DNA from: Achromobacter ruhlandii
GTDB lineage: Bacteria > Pseudomonadota > Gammaproteobacteria > Burkholderiales > Burkholderiaceae_B
Direction of reading: 5' to 3'
Length of the DNA: 64,000 nt
NCBI RefSeq assembly: GCF_902859695.1
Contig: NZ_CADIJL010000024.1
Location: 32,930-96,929 of the forward strand
Positions 1 to 8,295 of the stretch are shown one piece after another. The first letter of the stretch is position 1. Each line of letters begins with the position of its first letter. A model generated the notes under the pieces. That model ran no database searches. It was not told where the DNA came from and worked only from the letters and a program-made list of their open reading frames with translations. The translations under genes and the position numbers were made by a program.

Positions 1-944
1 CCAAGGCGGCTGGCGCTGCGTTCGATGTGGACATGAAGGGTTGGTGGGTTCCGCGCGAGCGCTATGAAGGTGAGTTGCTGCTATGGGCACCGAAAAGTCT
101 CGCAAAGGCTAATCCCACGCTTGACGATGCTGTTGTGTTTGCACGACGACGACTCGAGGCGGCTTACCTTGGGACAAATACCGCCGCTGTGCACCACTTG
201 CAAGACGTGAATAAATACGCCACGCGCTACCACAAGTTGTGCCTGGCACAACAGAAGAATGAAGCGCTTGGCGAGGAATTGGAGCGACTACTTAAAAGTC
301 GCAATGACGCGCAGGACAAGGCAATCGAAGCGTTCCAGGCGTATCTGCAACAGGTGCAAACCGGCCGTGAGCTTGATGAAGTTTTGGAACTCAAAAGCGC
401 TGAAGTGATGCACAGCGTTTACGACCGCTTGACCAACTTGAACGACGTCGGAATTTTCAGACCCGAGCCCCCGCCATTCGATCCGGAGGCGTCCGTGTGG
501 CGGTACGACATCAGCGCGTTGCAACCCGCCGAAGCCGAAATGTTTGTCCATTTCGTCTTGGCCGATCGCTTTGACCAGGCGGTAGAAAGAGGCCAGCAGC
601 AACAGGTGCAAGAGATCGTCTGTCTAGACGAGAGCGACATCTTTTTCTCCGATGACGAAGACAACATGCCCAACAAGATCGCCAAAGAGGCGCGAAAATT
701 TGGCCTTTGCTTGTGGGCGGTAAGCCAGTCCCCCAGCAACTTCACCGAAGCATTCCTAGTCAACATCGGCGCCAAGTTCATCTTCCGTCTTGATGACACC
801 TACTGGGAGAAGGCAGCGCGGTCGCTGAAGATTTCGAAGAATGAACTTGAGCGTCTGAGGCCCAAGTACAACGGCCTGGTCCAGATCGACAATGCCAGCG
901 ATGAACGCACGCAATATCAGCGAGTCATCTTTACCGAAAGTTAG
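1..944 (+). CDS. VirB4/HerA-type P-loop ATPase, C-terminal part (5' truncated by window)
   Basis: The reading frame is open from base 3, so the gene starts upstream and the first ATG inside the window is internal. The first residues (KAAGAAFDVDMKGWWVP) fit a DUF5710 module, with the K-A-x-G-A and W-x-V-P pattern. A coiled-coil-like stretch follows, then a typical HerA/VirB4 C-terminal half: a Walker B strand (EIVCLDES), a WAVSQSPSNF segment that matches the usual TQxP-type motif, and IGAKFIFRLDD. Walker A must lie upstream. Such ATPases power pilus assembly or DNA transfer at the inner membrane, which fits the VirD4 and VirB1 genes further on. A DUF5710 insertion in this family is unusual. 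The ATPase fold is fairly sure; the exact subfamily is not. Confidence 0.55.
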   Translation, partial: KAAGAAFDVDMKGWWVPRERYEGELLLWAPKSLAKANPTLDDAVVFARRRLEAAYLGTNTAAVHHLQDVNKYATRYHKLCLAQQKNEALGEELERLLKSRNDAQDKAIEAFQAYLQQVQTGRELDEVLELKSAEVMHSVYDRLTNLNDVGIFRPEPPPFDPEASVWRYDISALQPAEAEMFVHFVLADRFDQAVERGQQQQVQEIVCLDESDIFFSDDEDNMPNKIAKEARKFGLCLWAVSQSPSNFTEAFLVNIGAKFIFRLDDTYWEKAARSLKISKNELERLRPKYNGLVQIDNASDERTQYQRVIFTES

Positions 945-946
945 TC

Positions 947-962
947 TGCAATATTTAATGTG
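947..962. promoter_or_regulatory. Site B operator variant (TGCAATATTTAATGTG)
   Basis: The left arm TGCAATA and the TT centre match the recurrent palindrome seen best at 40888-40903; the right arm is degenerate (three mismatches overall). It lies directly before a set of phased repeats and the next gene. Binding is inferred from recurrence only. Confidence 0.4.
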
Positions 963-970
963 ATTTTATC

Positions 971-1014
971 TGTTAATTAACTGTTAAATTACTGTTGACT
1001 TAGTGTTAAGCATC
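971..1014 (+). repeat. Four helically phased 11-bp direct repeats
   Basis: TGTTAATTAAC, TGTTAAATTAC, TGTTGACTTAG and TGTTAAGCATC follow each other with no gap, so TGTTRA recurs exactly every 11 bp at 971, 982, 993 and 1004. One helical turn per unit suggests cooperative binding of a protein on one DNA face. The third unit contains a TTGACT that could be a -35 box. The block overlaps a possible GTG start at 1003, which argues that translation of the next gene begins further down. Confidence 0.55.
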
Positions 1015-1053
1015 AACGACACTTTGTCGACGGCTGCACGCGAAGGAATGCGC

Positions 1054-1305
1054 ATGTTTGTGCCGGAGATTGCTGTTGGCGTCGCCAAAGGGCGGCTAGG
1101 AGTCAAGATGAGTGCCGTAATGAATGGTCGAGCCGTCGAGAACAAGGCGCAGGTACACTACACGCGCGATGACCTTGAAAAGGCTGAACTGGAGCCCGCA
1201 GATGTGTCGCTCGCGATGCAACAGGCGTCATTTACGTCGGACGACGTTGAGAACTGGTTCGAGGGTGTTAGGTTGAAGGCGCAGCAAGCGCTTTCAGACA
1301 TGTAG
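1054..1305 (+). CDS. Small hypothetical protein upstream of the KorA-like gene
   Basis: An 83-residue product of unknown function with no recognised domain. The frame is open from a GTG at 1003, but that GTG lies in the phased repeat block. GAAGGA at 1042-1047 sits six bases before the ATG at 1054 and is the best ribosome site, so I chose this start. The C-terminal half is acidic and probably helical (SFTSDDVENWFEGVRLKAQQ). It lies between a regulatory block and a site A operator, just before the repressor gene, so it may be a small regulatory or accessory factor. That is inference from position only. Confidence 0.5.
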   Translation: MFVPEIAVGVAKGRLGVKMSAVMNGRAVENKAQVHYTRDDLEKAELEPADVSLAMQQASFTSDDVENWFEGVRLKAQQALSDM

Positions 1306-1317
1306 AGTCCGGTTAGA

Positions 1318-1333
1318 TTTTCACCAGTGAAAA
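1318..1333. promoter_or_regulatory. Site A operator (TTTTCACCAGTGAAAA)
   Basis: Seven-base arms TTTTCAC/GTGAAAA around a CA centre, ending 29 bp before the start of the KorA-like gene. One of eight copies in the window. Position suggests autoregulation of that repressor. Confidence 0.65.
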
Positions 1334-1362
1334 GCCGGCTTGGCTGCTAAAGGAAATAAGGC

Positions 1363-1902
1363 ATGGGGATTGCTCCGGAGTTGTTCGAACGCTTGGCCCA
1401 GGAAAGGCCCCGACTTTCGGATAAGTCTCTCGCGGCCGCCCGCCTTGTAATGGTCGATGGGGTGCGGCCGGGCGATGCGGCCACCAGGGTCGGTGTCTTG
1501 CCCGCACAGGTCTCGCGGACCACTCGCGCACTATATGAAGCAGAAGCCGAGTTGCGTGAGACTGGCCAACTCGCCTCGATCAGCACTGACCTGGTAGAGC
1601 GAAATCTGGACGCGAGCTACACATTGGCAGTTTCGCAATTGCGCAACCAGATGGGCGACGAAGTCCTCGTCAGTACTGCTGAGGCCAACCGTACATATTC
1701 TGGCTCCGTAAAGGTCCGCACCGATCTGCACTTGGTGCAGGACGTTGGACGTGGCAAAGTCGTCGTCCACGAGTTGGCCAAGCTCGATCGCGTGCCGCAG
1801 CTGGGGCAATCGCTCGATATCGCCTATTCGAATGACTTGCGCCGCCCGGCCCATGTCTCGATACAAGGGTTAACCCAAAAGCGCGGGGGAATTTCCCGCT
1901 AA
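1363..1902 (+). CDS. KorA/TrfB-like DNA-binding protein with C-terminal KfrB-type domain
   Basis: Residues about 20-60 (LAAARLVMVDGVRPGDAATRV, then VLPAQVSRTTRALYEA) read like the helix-turn-helix of KorA/TrfB repressors of IncP plasmids, which shut down replication and transfer promoters. Residues about 113-157 (YSGSVKV...LVQDVGRGKVVVHELAKL...VGQSLDIAY) resemble a KfrB-type domain, which recurs in several genes downstream. A fusion of the two is not the classical KorA layout. AAGGAA lies eight bases before the ATG. The gene has a site A palindrome just upstream, as expected for an autoregulated global repressor. I infer that it binds site A or site B; the sequence cannot show which. Confidence 0.65.
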   Translation: MGIAPELFERLAQERPRLSDKSLAAARLVMVDGVRPGDAATRVGVLPAQVSRTTRALYEAEAELRETGQLASISTDLVERNLDASYTLAVSQLRNQMGDEVLVSTAEANRTYSGSVKVRTDLHLVQDVGRGKVVVHELAKLDRVPQLGQSLDIAYSNDLRRPAHVSIQGLTQKRGGISR

Positions 1903-1956
1903 ATCCCGCGGCCGGATCCTGATGGCCGCACACGGTAGATCCGTGGAAGTGTTTCA

Positions 1957-1970
1957 CCAATATTTATTGG
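1957..1970. promoter_or_regulatory. Possible site B variant (CCAATATTTATTGG)
   Basis: The centre AATATTTATT is identical to site B, but the outer arms are CC/GG instead of TGC/GCA. It ends 11 bp before the ATG at 1982 and carries the GG of that gene's ribosome site, which supports the later start. It could be chance. Confidence 0.3.
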
Positions 1971-1981
1971 AGATTGAAAAA

Positions 1982-3331
1982 ATGGCGACCAAGAAGCTGG
2001 GCAAAACGGATGTGGAGTTCGACCCGTCGGGTATTGGGTTCACCATCAAGGGCGCGGATCTGCAGGGGCATTTTCAAATCCTCGAGGACTTTCGCATCGC
2101 CGCGGGGACCGCCGGCCTCGACGGCAAGAAGCAGGACGCGATCGTGGCAGCCGTACTGCAGCATTTCGAGGCGCAAGACGTCGCAAACCCTCTCGATTCC
2201 GATAGCCTGCCGCCGGTGTTTGTGAGCTTGAAGGACCGCGTGTCTGTCCAGTTCAACCGCGGCGCTATGACCTACGAAGTGGGCCTCCCATTTCATCCAG
2301 ACATCGTTCGCTCGATGCGCGGCCTGCCTGGCGCGCAGTTCCTCACCGAAGCGAAGGTTTGGTCGGTTCCGCTGGAAGCGCGAAACGCGCTTCTGCCGGC
2401 GCTGGAGTCCGCCGGACAGACACTGGCGGACCAGGAGCAAGCCCGCGAAGCGGTAATCGCTCAGCTGAGCCCCGCAGCGGGAAGATTCCCAGCCGGCGAA
2501 ATAGTCAAAGTCTCGGACTTCCACCGCAAGGACTGGATCTACTCTGGGGAAATCGTCGCGGCCAATCGCCACTACGCGGCACAACAAACTGGCCGCTCCG
2601 ACGGCGAAACCTCAATTGTCATACACCAGCAATCGGCACTGGACCGCCAAGTGTTCGTTGGTGACAACATGGGTATCAAGTACAACGACAAAGGCCGCGC
2701 GTCCGTACTTACCCAGCAGCAGACCCATGCCGAATTCGCCGGCATGAGCTACGACAAACTGATCGCAACGATGGGCGAGAAGATCGACGGCGTCACGGTG
2801 ACGCGGCGCGAAAACGGCGACATGCTGGTCGCGTTTGACCACCACAATAGCCGGCCCGCGCAGGCGTTGCATCGAATGGACAAGTTCCTCAACGGGGCAG
2901 GCAAAGTCTCCTTCGATGCCGCCCTGAAGTCCTTCGTGGTGCCCAACGGCGCCCTTGAACAACCTGGCGCGCCGGAAGTCTTCGGCCGCGCAGTGGCCGA
3001 CGGCCGCCGCGAGATTCGTGAAGACACCTTCGCGCGCAAGGAAGTGCTGGCCGCCGCTCAGGACCGCCTGGCCGGCGCCAAGGTGAGCTTTCCGGTACCG
3101 AAGGCCCCCGAGTGGCAAGAGGGCACTATTCTCTACGCCAACGATCGCTACGCCCTGCAGGCAAGCGGACGTGAATTCATGAAAGCACATGAGTTGCGCA
3201 ATCTGGCGGAGATTCCGAAGGTGGGGCAGATGGTCAAGATCTCATACCAACCGAGCGGCAAGGCTCTGGTGGAAGAACGACATCAGACGATCAACCAGAG
3301 CCAGCGCGTGGCCGGCCGGCGCCACGCTTAG
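1982..3331 (+). CDS. Large hypothetical protein with two KfrB-like domains and a HARP-like segment
   Basis: A 449-residue protein. The frame is open from an ATG at 1922, but GGAG nine bases before the ATG at 1982 makes MATKKLGK the likelier start. Around residues 80-140 there is a segment that sees a positive patch, a FHPDIV...GLPGAQF and a VWSVPLEARNALL pattern, reminiscent of the small HARP/DUF5710-type modules. Two stretches (GEIVAANRHYAAQQTGR...VGDNMGIKY and GTILYANDRYALQASGR...VGQMVKISY) look like KfrB domains. It belongs to a run of KfrB-domain genes read in the same direction. Its molecular function is unknown; KfrB relatives on IncP plasmids are linked to stable maintenance. Confidence 0.6.
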   Translation: MATKKLGKTDVEFDPSGIGFTIKGADLQGHFQILEDFRIAAGTAGLDGKKQDAIVAAVLQHFEAQDVANPLDSDSLPPVFVSLKDRVSVQFNRGAMTYEVGLPFHPDIVRSMRGLPGAQFLTEAKVWSVPLEARNALLPALESAGQTLADQEQAREAVIAQLSPAAGRFPAGEIVKVSDFHRKDWIYSGEIVAANRHYAAQQTGRSDGETSIVIHQQSALDRQVFVGDNMGIKYNDKGRASVLTQQQTHAEFAGMSYDKLIATMGEKIDGVTVTRRENGDMLVAFDHHNSRPAQALHRMDKFLNGAGKVSFDAALKSFVVPNGALEQPGAPEVFGRAVADGRREIREDTFARKEVLAAAQDRLAGAKVSFPVPKAPEWQEGTILYANDRYALQASGREFMKAHELRNLAEIPKVGQMVKISYQPSGKALVEERHQTINQSQRVAGRRHA

Positions 3332-3403
3332 CGAACGAATGGTCTGCTGGGGGAAAGATTGATCCAGCAGACAATCTTTATTTAGAAATTGGAGCGACAA
3401 ATA

Positions 3404-4612
3404 ATGCCCCGTGTGGATCAATCTACAAAGCTGTTCGACGCCGTGAAGGCGGGGGACCAGGGACGAGTCGAGGAAATGCTTCGCGACAAAGCGACGCTCT
3501 CCATTCTGGACGAACGCGACGCCGAGGGCTTCACGGTGCTCCATCACGCCGGAATCCAGAACGGGCGGATTGCCGAGCTGCTGCTCGCGGCAGGCGCCGA
3601 TGCAAGGGCTAAGACGCCGGCCGGCATGGCGCTCCAGGACTTGCGGGCTCTGGGTGGGTTAAGCAGCACGGACCTATTGGGCCCCCAGGCTCTTGAGCTG
3701 CTTCGGTTGCAGAAGCACCATGAAGATTTCGTGAGATGGTGGCGACCAGCTACGCAGGTCGAAGCCGAAGTCGCTGAAGAATCATTTATCCGCCAGGGCA
3801 AGCCTGCGGCGGCGCAGCCGCGCGTTGGCCAGGCAACCGACATGCCTCCACCTGGCTTAGGCGCCCAAGCAAAGGAGATGGGCGCTGAGCGTATGTCGAC
3901 TGGCGGCAAGGCGACCGAAGAAGAGGGCGAAGGGCTGATTCGCGCAGGCACCAGCCAGTCCAAAGCGCCAGTCAAGACGCCGCCCGACGTCCTTCTTGGC
4001 GGACTCTACATCCGTGATGGAACGGGCGCATACACGCGCGTTGGCCAAACCAAGCCAGCCCTAATCGACGGTGGCGCACAAATCACGTTGAAAAACCGCG
4101 ACATCGACACCTTTCGAGCGGGTATCGAGCTTGCAAAGAGCAAGGGGTGGACGTCGATCGAGGTGGGCGGCACGCCCCGCTATCGACAGGCTTCCTGGCT
4201 CGAAGGCCGTCTCCAAGGGCTGGAGGTGCAAGGGTACGAACCTACCGAGAAAGACCAAGCGATGCTGGACAGCCGGCTCGCAGAACGGGCCGCTCAGCAA
4301 AGCGTGGCAGAGGGCCGCCCGGATGTAGTGGCGAAATCCCTTTCTGACGCCAAAGAGCAGATCCTCAAGTTCAAGAAGGATATGGTCGCGCCCAATCTTC
4401 AAAGCGGGACCTATCACGGTCGAGTTTTGGCGGGCACGTCGCACCACATCATCGTAACCGTGGACGGCCGCGCCAATACCGCTACGGCGATCGAAAAGGC
4501 TGCAATCGACGGCGTCGACTACAAGATAGGCGAACTGCTCAACGTGCAGTTTTCAAATGGAAAGCTCGTTCCCGGGCGCGACCACGGCCTCGGGGTACGA
4601 CCCAAAAGATAG
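3404..4612 (+). CDS. Ankyrin-LPD7-KfrB multidomain protein
   Basis: About 402 residues with three recognisable parts. Residues about 8-85 hold ankyrin repeats (LFDAVKAGDQGRVEEML..., GFTVLHHAG..., AELLLAAGADARAKT). Residues about 200-300 look like LPD7 (LLGGLYIRDGTGAYTRVG..., ALIDGGAQITLKNRD..., AGIELAKSKGWTSIEVGG), a module often attached to relaxases and plasmid primases. The C-terminus is KfrB-like (GRVLAGTSHHIIVTVDGR). GGAG lies before the ATG at 3404; an in-frame TTG at 3389 is the alternative. Ankyrin repeats suggest protein binding. The role is unknown but probably plasmid maintenance or transfer. Confidence 0.6.
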   Translation: MPRVDQSTKLFDAVKAGDQGRVEEMLRDKATLSILDERDAEGFTVLHHAGIQNGRIAELLLAAGADARAKTPAGMALQDLRALGGLSSTDLLGPQALELLRLQKHHEDFVRWWRPATQVEAEVAEESFIRQGKPAAAQPRVGQATDMPPPGLGAQAKEMGAERMSTGGKATEEEGEGLIRAGTSQSKAPVKTPPDVLLGGLYIRDGTGAYTRVGQTKPALIDGGAQITLKNRDIDTFRAGIELAKSKGWTSIEVGGTPRYRQASWLEGRLQGLEVQGYEPTEKDQAMLDSRLAERAAQQSVAEGRPDVVAKSLSDAKEQILKFKKDMVAPNLQSGTYHGRVLAGTSHHIIVTVDGRANTATAIEKAAIDGVDYKIGELLNVQFSNGKLVPGRDHGLGVRPKR

Positions 4613-4621
4613 GAGTGTCAG

Positions 4622-4882
4622 ATGCATGCCGCGGTAATTTCTTATGCACTTCCTGACGTTGGCCGAGTCATTCAACGACTAGACCAAGCATCAACCATGC
4701 TCGGCCAACTCAACCCCGAGTTGCGCCAAGCGGTGATTTACGCAGGATTCCTCACTGACGTTCAAGCCGGCAGGCTTGATGTTCGCGAGACCCCGGTCGC
4801 GAAAATGGTCCACCTCGTTGACCAGTTCTGCAATTTGGTGGAAAGCCAGTTTGCTGAACCTTCTTACCCATCCTACCAATAA
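4622..4882 (+). CDS. Small hypothetical protein between KfrB-domain genes
   Basis: An 86-residue protein with AGGAG eight bases upstream and a nine-base gap from the gene before it, so probably co-transcribed. It seems mostly helical (VGRVIQRLDQASTMLGQL, VAKMVHLVDQFCNLVES), without membrane segments or known motifs. Function unknown. Confidence 0.55.
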   Translation: MHAAVISYALPDVGRVIQRLDQASTMLGQLNPELRQAVIYAGFLTDVQAGRLDVRETPVAKMVHLVDQFCNLVESQFAEPSYPSYQ

Positions 4883-4896
4883 CGTCGGGGCACACC

Positions 4897-5598
4897 ATGG
4901 ATGATTTTTCGAAGCGTGCAAGCGATCTCTACGACCAATTCACACAAACGCTTAGCGGCGTCAATCTCTCTACGGCTGTCTCCCTGCCGCACGCCATGAC
5001 CAGCCTCCTGGCCATGACCAGCACAGTGGCTCATCACAATCAGCAGGGCTTGTTGCCTCCCTCAACCCAGAATCAGGTCGCGCAAAGCCAAAGCACGAAT
5101 CAAGCCAGCACTGTTGATCAGTTGACTTCTGCACTGTCGCGCGGCTTCGCCAACATGAAGGCGCTGCTAGCTTCAAAGGGGCAAGCGTTGCTGTCAGCGA
5201 CGTCGCTCGTTGAAAGTCAAAACATGTCCACGCCAGCAGCGAAAGTTGGGCTTGCTCAAGGATCGGCTATCACGCCCAGCCGCGCGCCGGCACCAGGCTT
5301 TGGATTGCACAACGCAATGGATGCGTTGTTCGCATTGCAACGGAACTACGTGGCGCCGGATCTGCAGAACGGCCGCTACAGCGGTCTGGTCTTGGGTGAA
5401 ACGGAAAGCCATGTGCTGTTGTCTGTGAACGGTCGCGCTCAGACCGCGACGGCGATCGACAAGTCAGTCTTGGGCGGAGTGACCTTTGCCGTCAACAAGG
5501 TACTGGATCTGCAGTTCAAGAACGGGCAAGTAGTGGACAAGGGCAAATCTCAATCACAAACCGAACAGCAGGCTATTCGGCAATCCCATCGACGCTGA
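4897..5598 (+). CDS. KfrB-domain protein with Q/S-rich N-terminal region
   Basis: A 233-residue protein. The C-terminal segment (NGRYSGLVLGETESHVLLSVNG... TATAIDKSVLGGVTFAVNKVL) is closely similar to the C-terminus of the ankyrin-LPD7 protein two genes upstream, including the TATAI(E/D)K stretch, so the two share a recent domain origin. The first 130 residues are low in complexity, rich in S, T, Q and A. It is the last gene before a site A palindrome. Likely part of the same maintenance block; biochemical role unknown. Confidence 0.55.
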   Translation: MDDFSKRASDLYDQFTQTLSGVNLSTAVSLPHAMTSLLAMTSTVAHHNQQGLLPPSTQNQVAQSQSTNQASTVDQLTSALSRGFANMKALLASKGQALLSATSLVESQNMSTPAAKVGLAQGSAITPSRAPAPGFGLHNAMDALFALQRNYVAPDLQNGRYSGLVLGETESHVLLSVNGRAQTATAIDKSVLGGVTFAVNKVLDLQFKNGQVVDKGKSQSQTEQQAIRQSHRR

Positions 5599-5613
5599 TC
5601 GGCTCTGACGGAT

Positions 5614-5629
5614 TTTTCACCAGTGAAAA
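5614..5629. promoter_or_regulatory. Site A operator (TTTTCACCAGTGAAAA)
   Basis: Identical to the copy at 1318-1333. It lies just before a small gene and the large primase gene, so it probably controls both. The right arm runs into the ribosome site GGAAG of the small gene, so bound protein would also hide the translation start. Confidence 0.65.
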
Positions 5630-5643
5630 AGGAAGATGCAGCA

Positions 5644-5904
5644 ATGATCTCGATTGAGGTATTTGTGTCCGCAGCCGGGGCCTTCATTGCTACCCGACAC
5701 GACTGTCCATTCTTCGACGCGCCGTCGCTGCACCTCTCCAGGAAGTCTCGAACTCTTGGGGCGCCGGACGGTACATCAAGGACCGCGAAGCTGTCTCCGA
5801 TCGCTCTGGACGCTCTGAGCGGAGTATCCCATGTGCCAATCGCCGCATTTGCGCTTGGCGGAGTAACGCGCGCCGCCGTGAAAAGCCTGGCCGTGGTCGA
5901 CTAA
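5644..5904 (+). CDS. Small hypothetical protein upstream of the primase gene
   Basis: An 86-residue product. A GTG at 5623 is in frame but lies inside the site A palindrome; GGAAG eight bases before the ATG at 5644 gives the better start. There is no recognisable domain. It ends 12 bases before the primase start, which suggests translational proximity and co-expression. Function unknown. Confidence 0.45.
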   Translation: MISIEVFVSAAGAFIATRHDCPFFDAPSLHLSRKSRTLGAPDGTSRTAKLSPIALDALSGVSHVPIAAFALGGVTRAAVKSLAVVD

Positions 5905-5916
5905 AGGCCGTCACCT

Positions 5917-8283
5917 GTGAGTAGCTACCCCGATTCCGAGAGGCTGTTCCGGCGTGACCTTGTCACCGAAATGGTGAGCCTCATGCGAAAGCAGCGTGCC
6001 CCCTGGCAACGGTCGGACCGTGCAGACTTGCCTGCACCCGCGATGCCATACAACGGCATCGCCGGAGCGGAACGCATTTTCAAGAGTTCTAATGCTCTGG
6101 TGTTGCTATCGGCGATGCAAGTTCACGGCTGGAACGACCCCCGCTTCATAACCGCGCGACAGGCCGAGAATGCAGGCTGGCGCGTCCGTCCAGGCGGTGG
6201 AACAAACTTGATCTTCTGGCAAAGGGAGCCGGCGGGATCTGTGGGCAATGAGCGCGAGCAGTATCGCTCGTCCGTTATCAAGCTCTACAACGCTGCCGAG
6301 GTGATCGGCATGCCGGATCTTACGCCCGGCGCACGGCCGGCACCGATAGATATCAACGCCTTCGCAAACGCATTGGGAGGGCGCATCGAGCGTGCACACT
6401 TGCTTAGCTCGAGCGCGCTCGCCAGACGCGCAGCCGGTCAATTGCTAGATTCTCCGCACAAGGGGGCAGAATGGCAACACAGTCTGCGCGTCCAGCTGGC
6501 AAGCTATCTGTTTGTTCGCGAGGCCGGTGACTGGTATCGACCAAGCATCGAATCGGCCTCGTTGCTACCACTCACCAGCAAACTCCTGGAAGACCCGGAC
6601 GAGTTCTTTCGTGCCGCCCGAGATGCACAGGCGATCGCAGTAAATATTGCAAAACTTGCGAGAACTGCCAGTGTTCAAGTGGGAGCAAAGCCTGTCCGGG
6701 AAGCATCCCAATCGACCGCTGTTCCAGCGCCGCGCCGGACCTTGGATGGCTCGCCTGCCGCACCGAACGCTGGCCGACAAGGGCATATTTTCTTGGCGGT
6801 TCCGCCCAGCGAGATCTCGGCCGCGAAGGCAGCCGGTGTGAGGTGGCACCCCGAATTTCGGGGCTGGTATGTGCCACAAGGGACCGACCTTGGCAAAGTC
6901 GATAAATGGATGCCCCGTGGTGTAGCGGTTTCGCGAAACGACGTGCTTGACTCGTTTGCCGAGGCGATGCGTGCGCATGGCCTGGTTGAGCCTCTGGGAG
7001 GACCGGTGGATGACAACAAGTGGCACTATGTGCCCACATCCGATGCCAAGGGAAACAGCAAGAAGGGGTCCTATATCCTTTGTGTAGACGCCGTGGTGCC
7101 CTACGGATTCATCAAGAACTTTAAAGGAACATCCGGTCCGTGGAGATATGACGGGAGATCCATCAGTCCCGAGGCCCGCGCGGCTCATGAAGCCCAAGCA
7201 CGTGAGCAGTCGGCGCTGCGAGATCGGGAGCTTGCGCACCAACAAGGTGAAATTGCGAAACAGACAAGATCGATCCTGCAGGAGCTCAAGGCAGTCCACG
7301 GGCAGGATCATCCATATCTGAAGCGGAAGGGCGTTGACGCGCATGGGCTGTTCCATTGTGGCGATGAGCGTCAATTGCGCGAGCTACTGAACCTGCCGGA
7401 GTTCAAGAGCTGGAATGATCAGTTCCTGGTCGTCCCTGGCCAAGACGTCGACGACAGGATAAGGACCGCCCAAGTTATATCCAGTCGGGAGAAGGGCGGT
7501 AAGGTCTTTGTCGCCGGTGCAGGTAAGAAGGCGGCCTTTCACCTTATCGGTGTGAACAGCGTGGCAGAATTGGCTGCTGCTCCAGCAGCAATCTTCTTAG
7601 AAGGCTATGCCACCGCGGCAAGTGTTTATGAGGATCTGGGCCGCGGTCTTCCTGTGGTCGTCACCTTTGACGCTGGCAACCTGGTTGAGGTGGCCAAGGC
7701 TCTGTCCAAGCGACTTCCTTCCACGCAACCTAAGATCGTCTGCTGTGACAACGACCAATTCATAATCGAGCGGGCGTTAGACCAGGTGCGTGAGGTAATG
7801 CCCGACCTGCCGCATGTGAACACCACCGGTCGGGAGGTGCAAGTACAGGCTGGTGATGGTGCAGGCCTGCGCAGTGTGTTTCTCGGATCCGCAATCGCGG
7901 ATGACCGTTGGCATGAAACCGACCATGGGAAGTACCGACTATTCATCGAGACGCGGGATGGCGCCGGCGTTCAAAAAGTCCGTGTCGATATGGCCCGCAA
8001 GGGATCAGACCGGCATGTTCAACTGGTCCTGGAGAATAAAGGCCGCACGTGCGGCGAAGAGGCCGCGAAGATATTGGGTGGCATCGCTGTTGTGCCTGTC
8101 TTTGCATCCCTTGACGGTCGCCCGACGGATTTCAATGATCTGAAGTTGAGGGAAGGCGCTGCCCACACTCTCCAACAACTCGCTCCCAGGCTCAGAGCGC
8201 TAGGCCTAACCGCGCAGCAGATATCGCTAGCTGCGAACGAAGCGATTTCAGCGAAACACGGCCAAGGGCCGGTAAAGCGATAA
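5917..8283 (+). CDS. ArdC-N / DUF5710 / TOPRIM primase-like protein
   Basis: A 788-residue multidomain protein. Residues about 10-115 look like the ArdC N-terminal ssDNA-binding domain (MRKQRAPWQRSD, AMPYNGIAGAERIFKS, WNDPRFITARQAENAGW). Residues about 288-333 are a DUF5710 module (AAKAAGVRWHPEFRGWYVP). The C-terminal half resembles TraC/Toprim_3 plasmid primases: LEGYATAASVYEDLG near 560, CCDNDQ near 610 and a PTDFNDL motif near 735. Plasmid primases make primers on the incoming strand, and ArdC domains protect it from restriction, so the protein probably works at the entry of transferred DNA. It starts with GTG after a weak AAAGG. A site A operator lies upstream of the preceding small gene. 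Confidence 0.7.
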   Translation: MSSYPDSERLFRRDLVTEMVSLMRKQRAPWQRSDRADLPAPAMPYNGIAGAERIFKSSNALVLLSAMQVHGWNDPRFITARQAENAGWRVRPGGGTNLIFWQREPAGSVGNEREQYRSSVIKLYNAAEVIGMPDLTPGARPAPIDINAFANALGGRIERAHLLSSSALARRAAGQLLDSPHKGAEWQHSLRVQLASYLFVREAGDWYRPSIESASLLPLTSKLLEDPDEFFRAARDAQAIAVNIAKLARTASVQVGAKPVREASQSTAVPAPRRTLDGSPAAPNAGRQGHIFLAVPPSEISAAKAAGVRWHPEFRGWYVPQGTDLGKVDKWMPRGVAVSRNDVLDSFAEAMRAHGLVEPLGGPVDDNKWHYVPTSDAKGNSKKGSYILCVDAVVPYGFIKNFKGTSGPWRYDGRSISPEARAAHEAQAREQSALRDRELAHQQGEIAKQTRSILQELKAVHGQDHPYLKRKGVDAHGLFHCGDERQLRELLNLPEFKSWNDQFLVVPGQDVDDRIRTAQVISSREKGGKVFVAGAGKKAAFHLIGVNSVAELAAAPAAIFLEGYATAASVYEDLGRGLPVVVTFDAGNLVEVAKALSKRLPSTQPKIVCCDNDQFIIERALDQVREVMPDLPHVNTTGREVQVQAGDGAGLRSVFLGSAIADDRWHETDHGKYRLFIETRDGAGVQKVRVDMARKGSDRHVQLVLENKGRTCGEEAAKILGGIAVVPVFASLDGRPTDFNDLKLREGAAHTLQQLAPRLRALGLTAQQISLAANEAISAKHGQGPVKR

Positions 8284-8295
8284 GAGCATGCACCT

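Noticed and set aside
1964..3190. Long antisense frames within the 1982 gene
   Set aside because: They follow from GC-rich third positions of the sense gene; the proteins are low in quality and have no ribosome sites.
6565..7374. 269-codon minus-strand frame in the primase gene
   Set aside because: It mirrors the sense gene with recognisable primase motifs.
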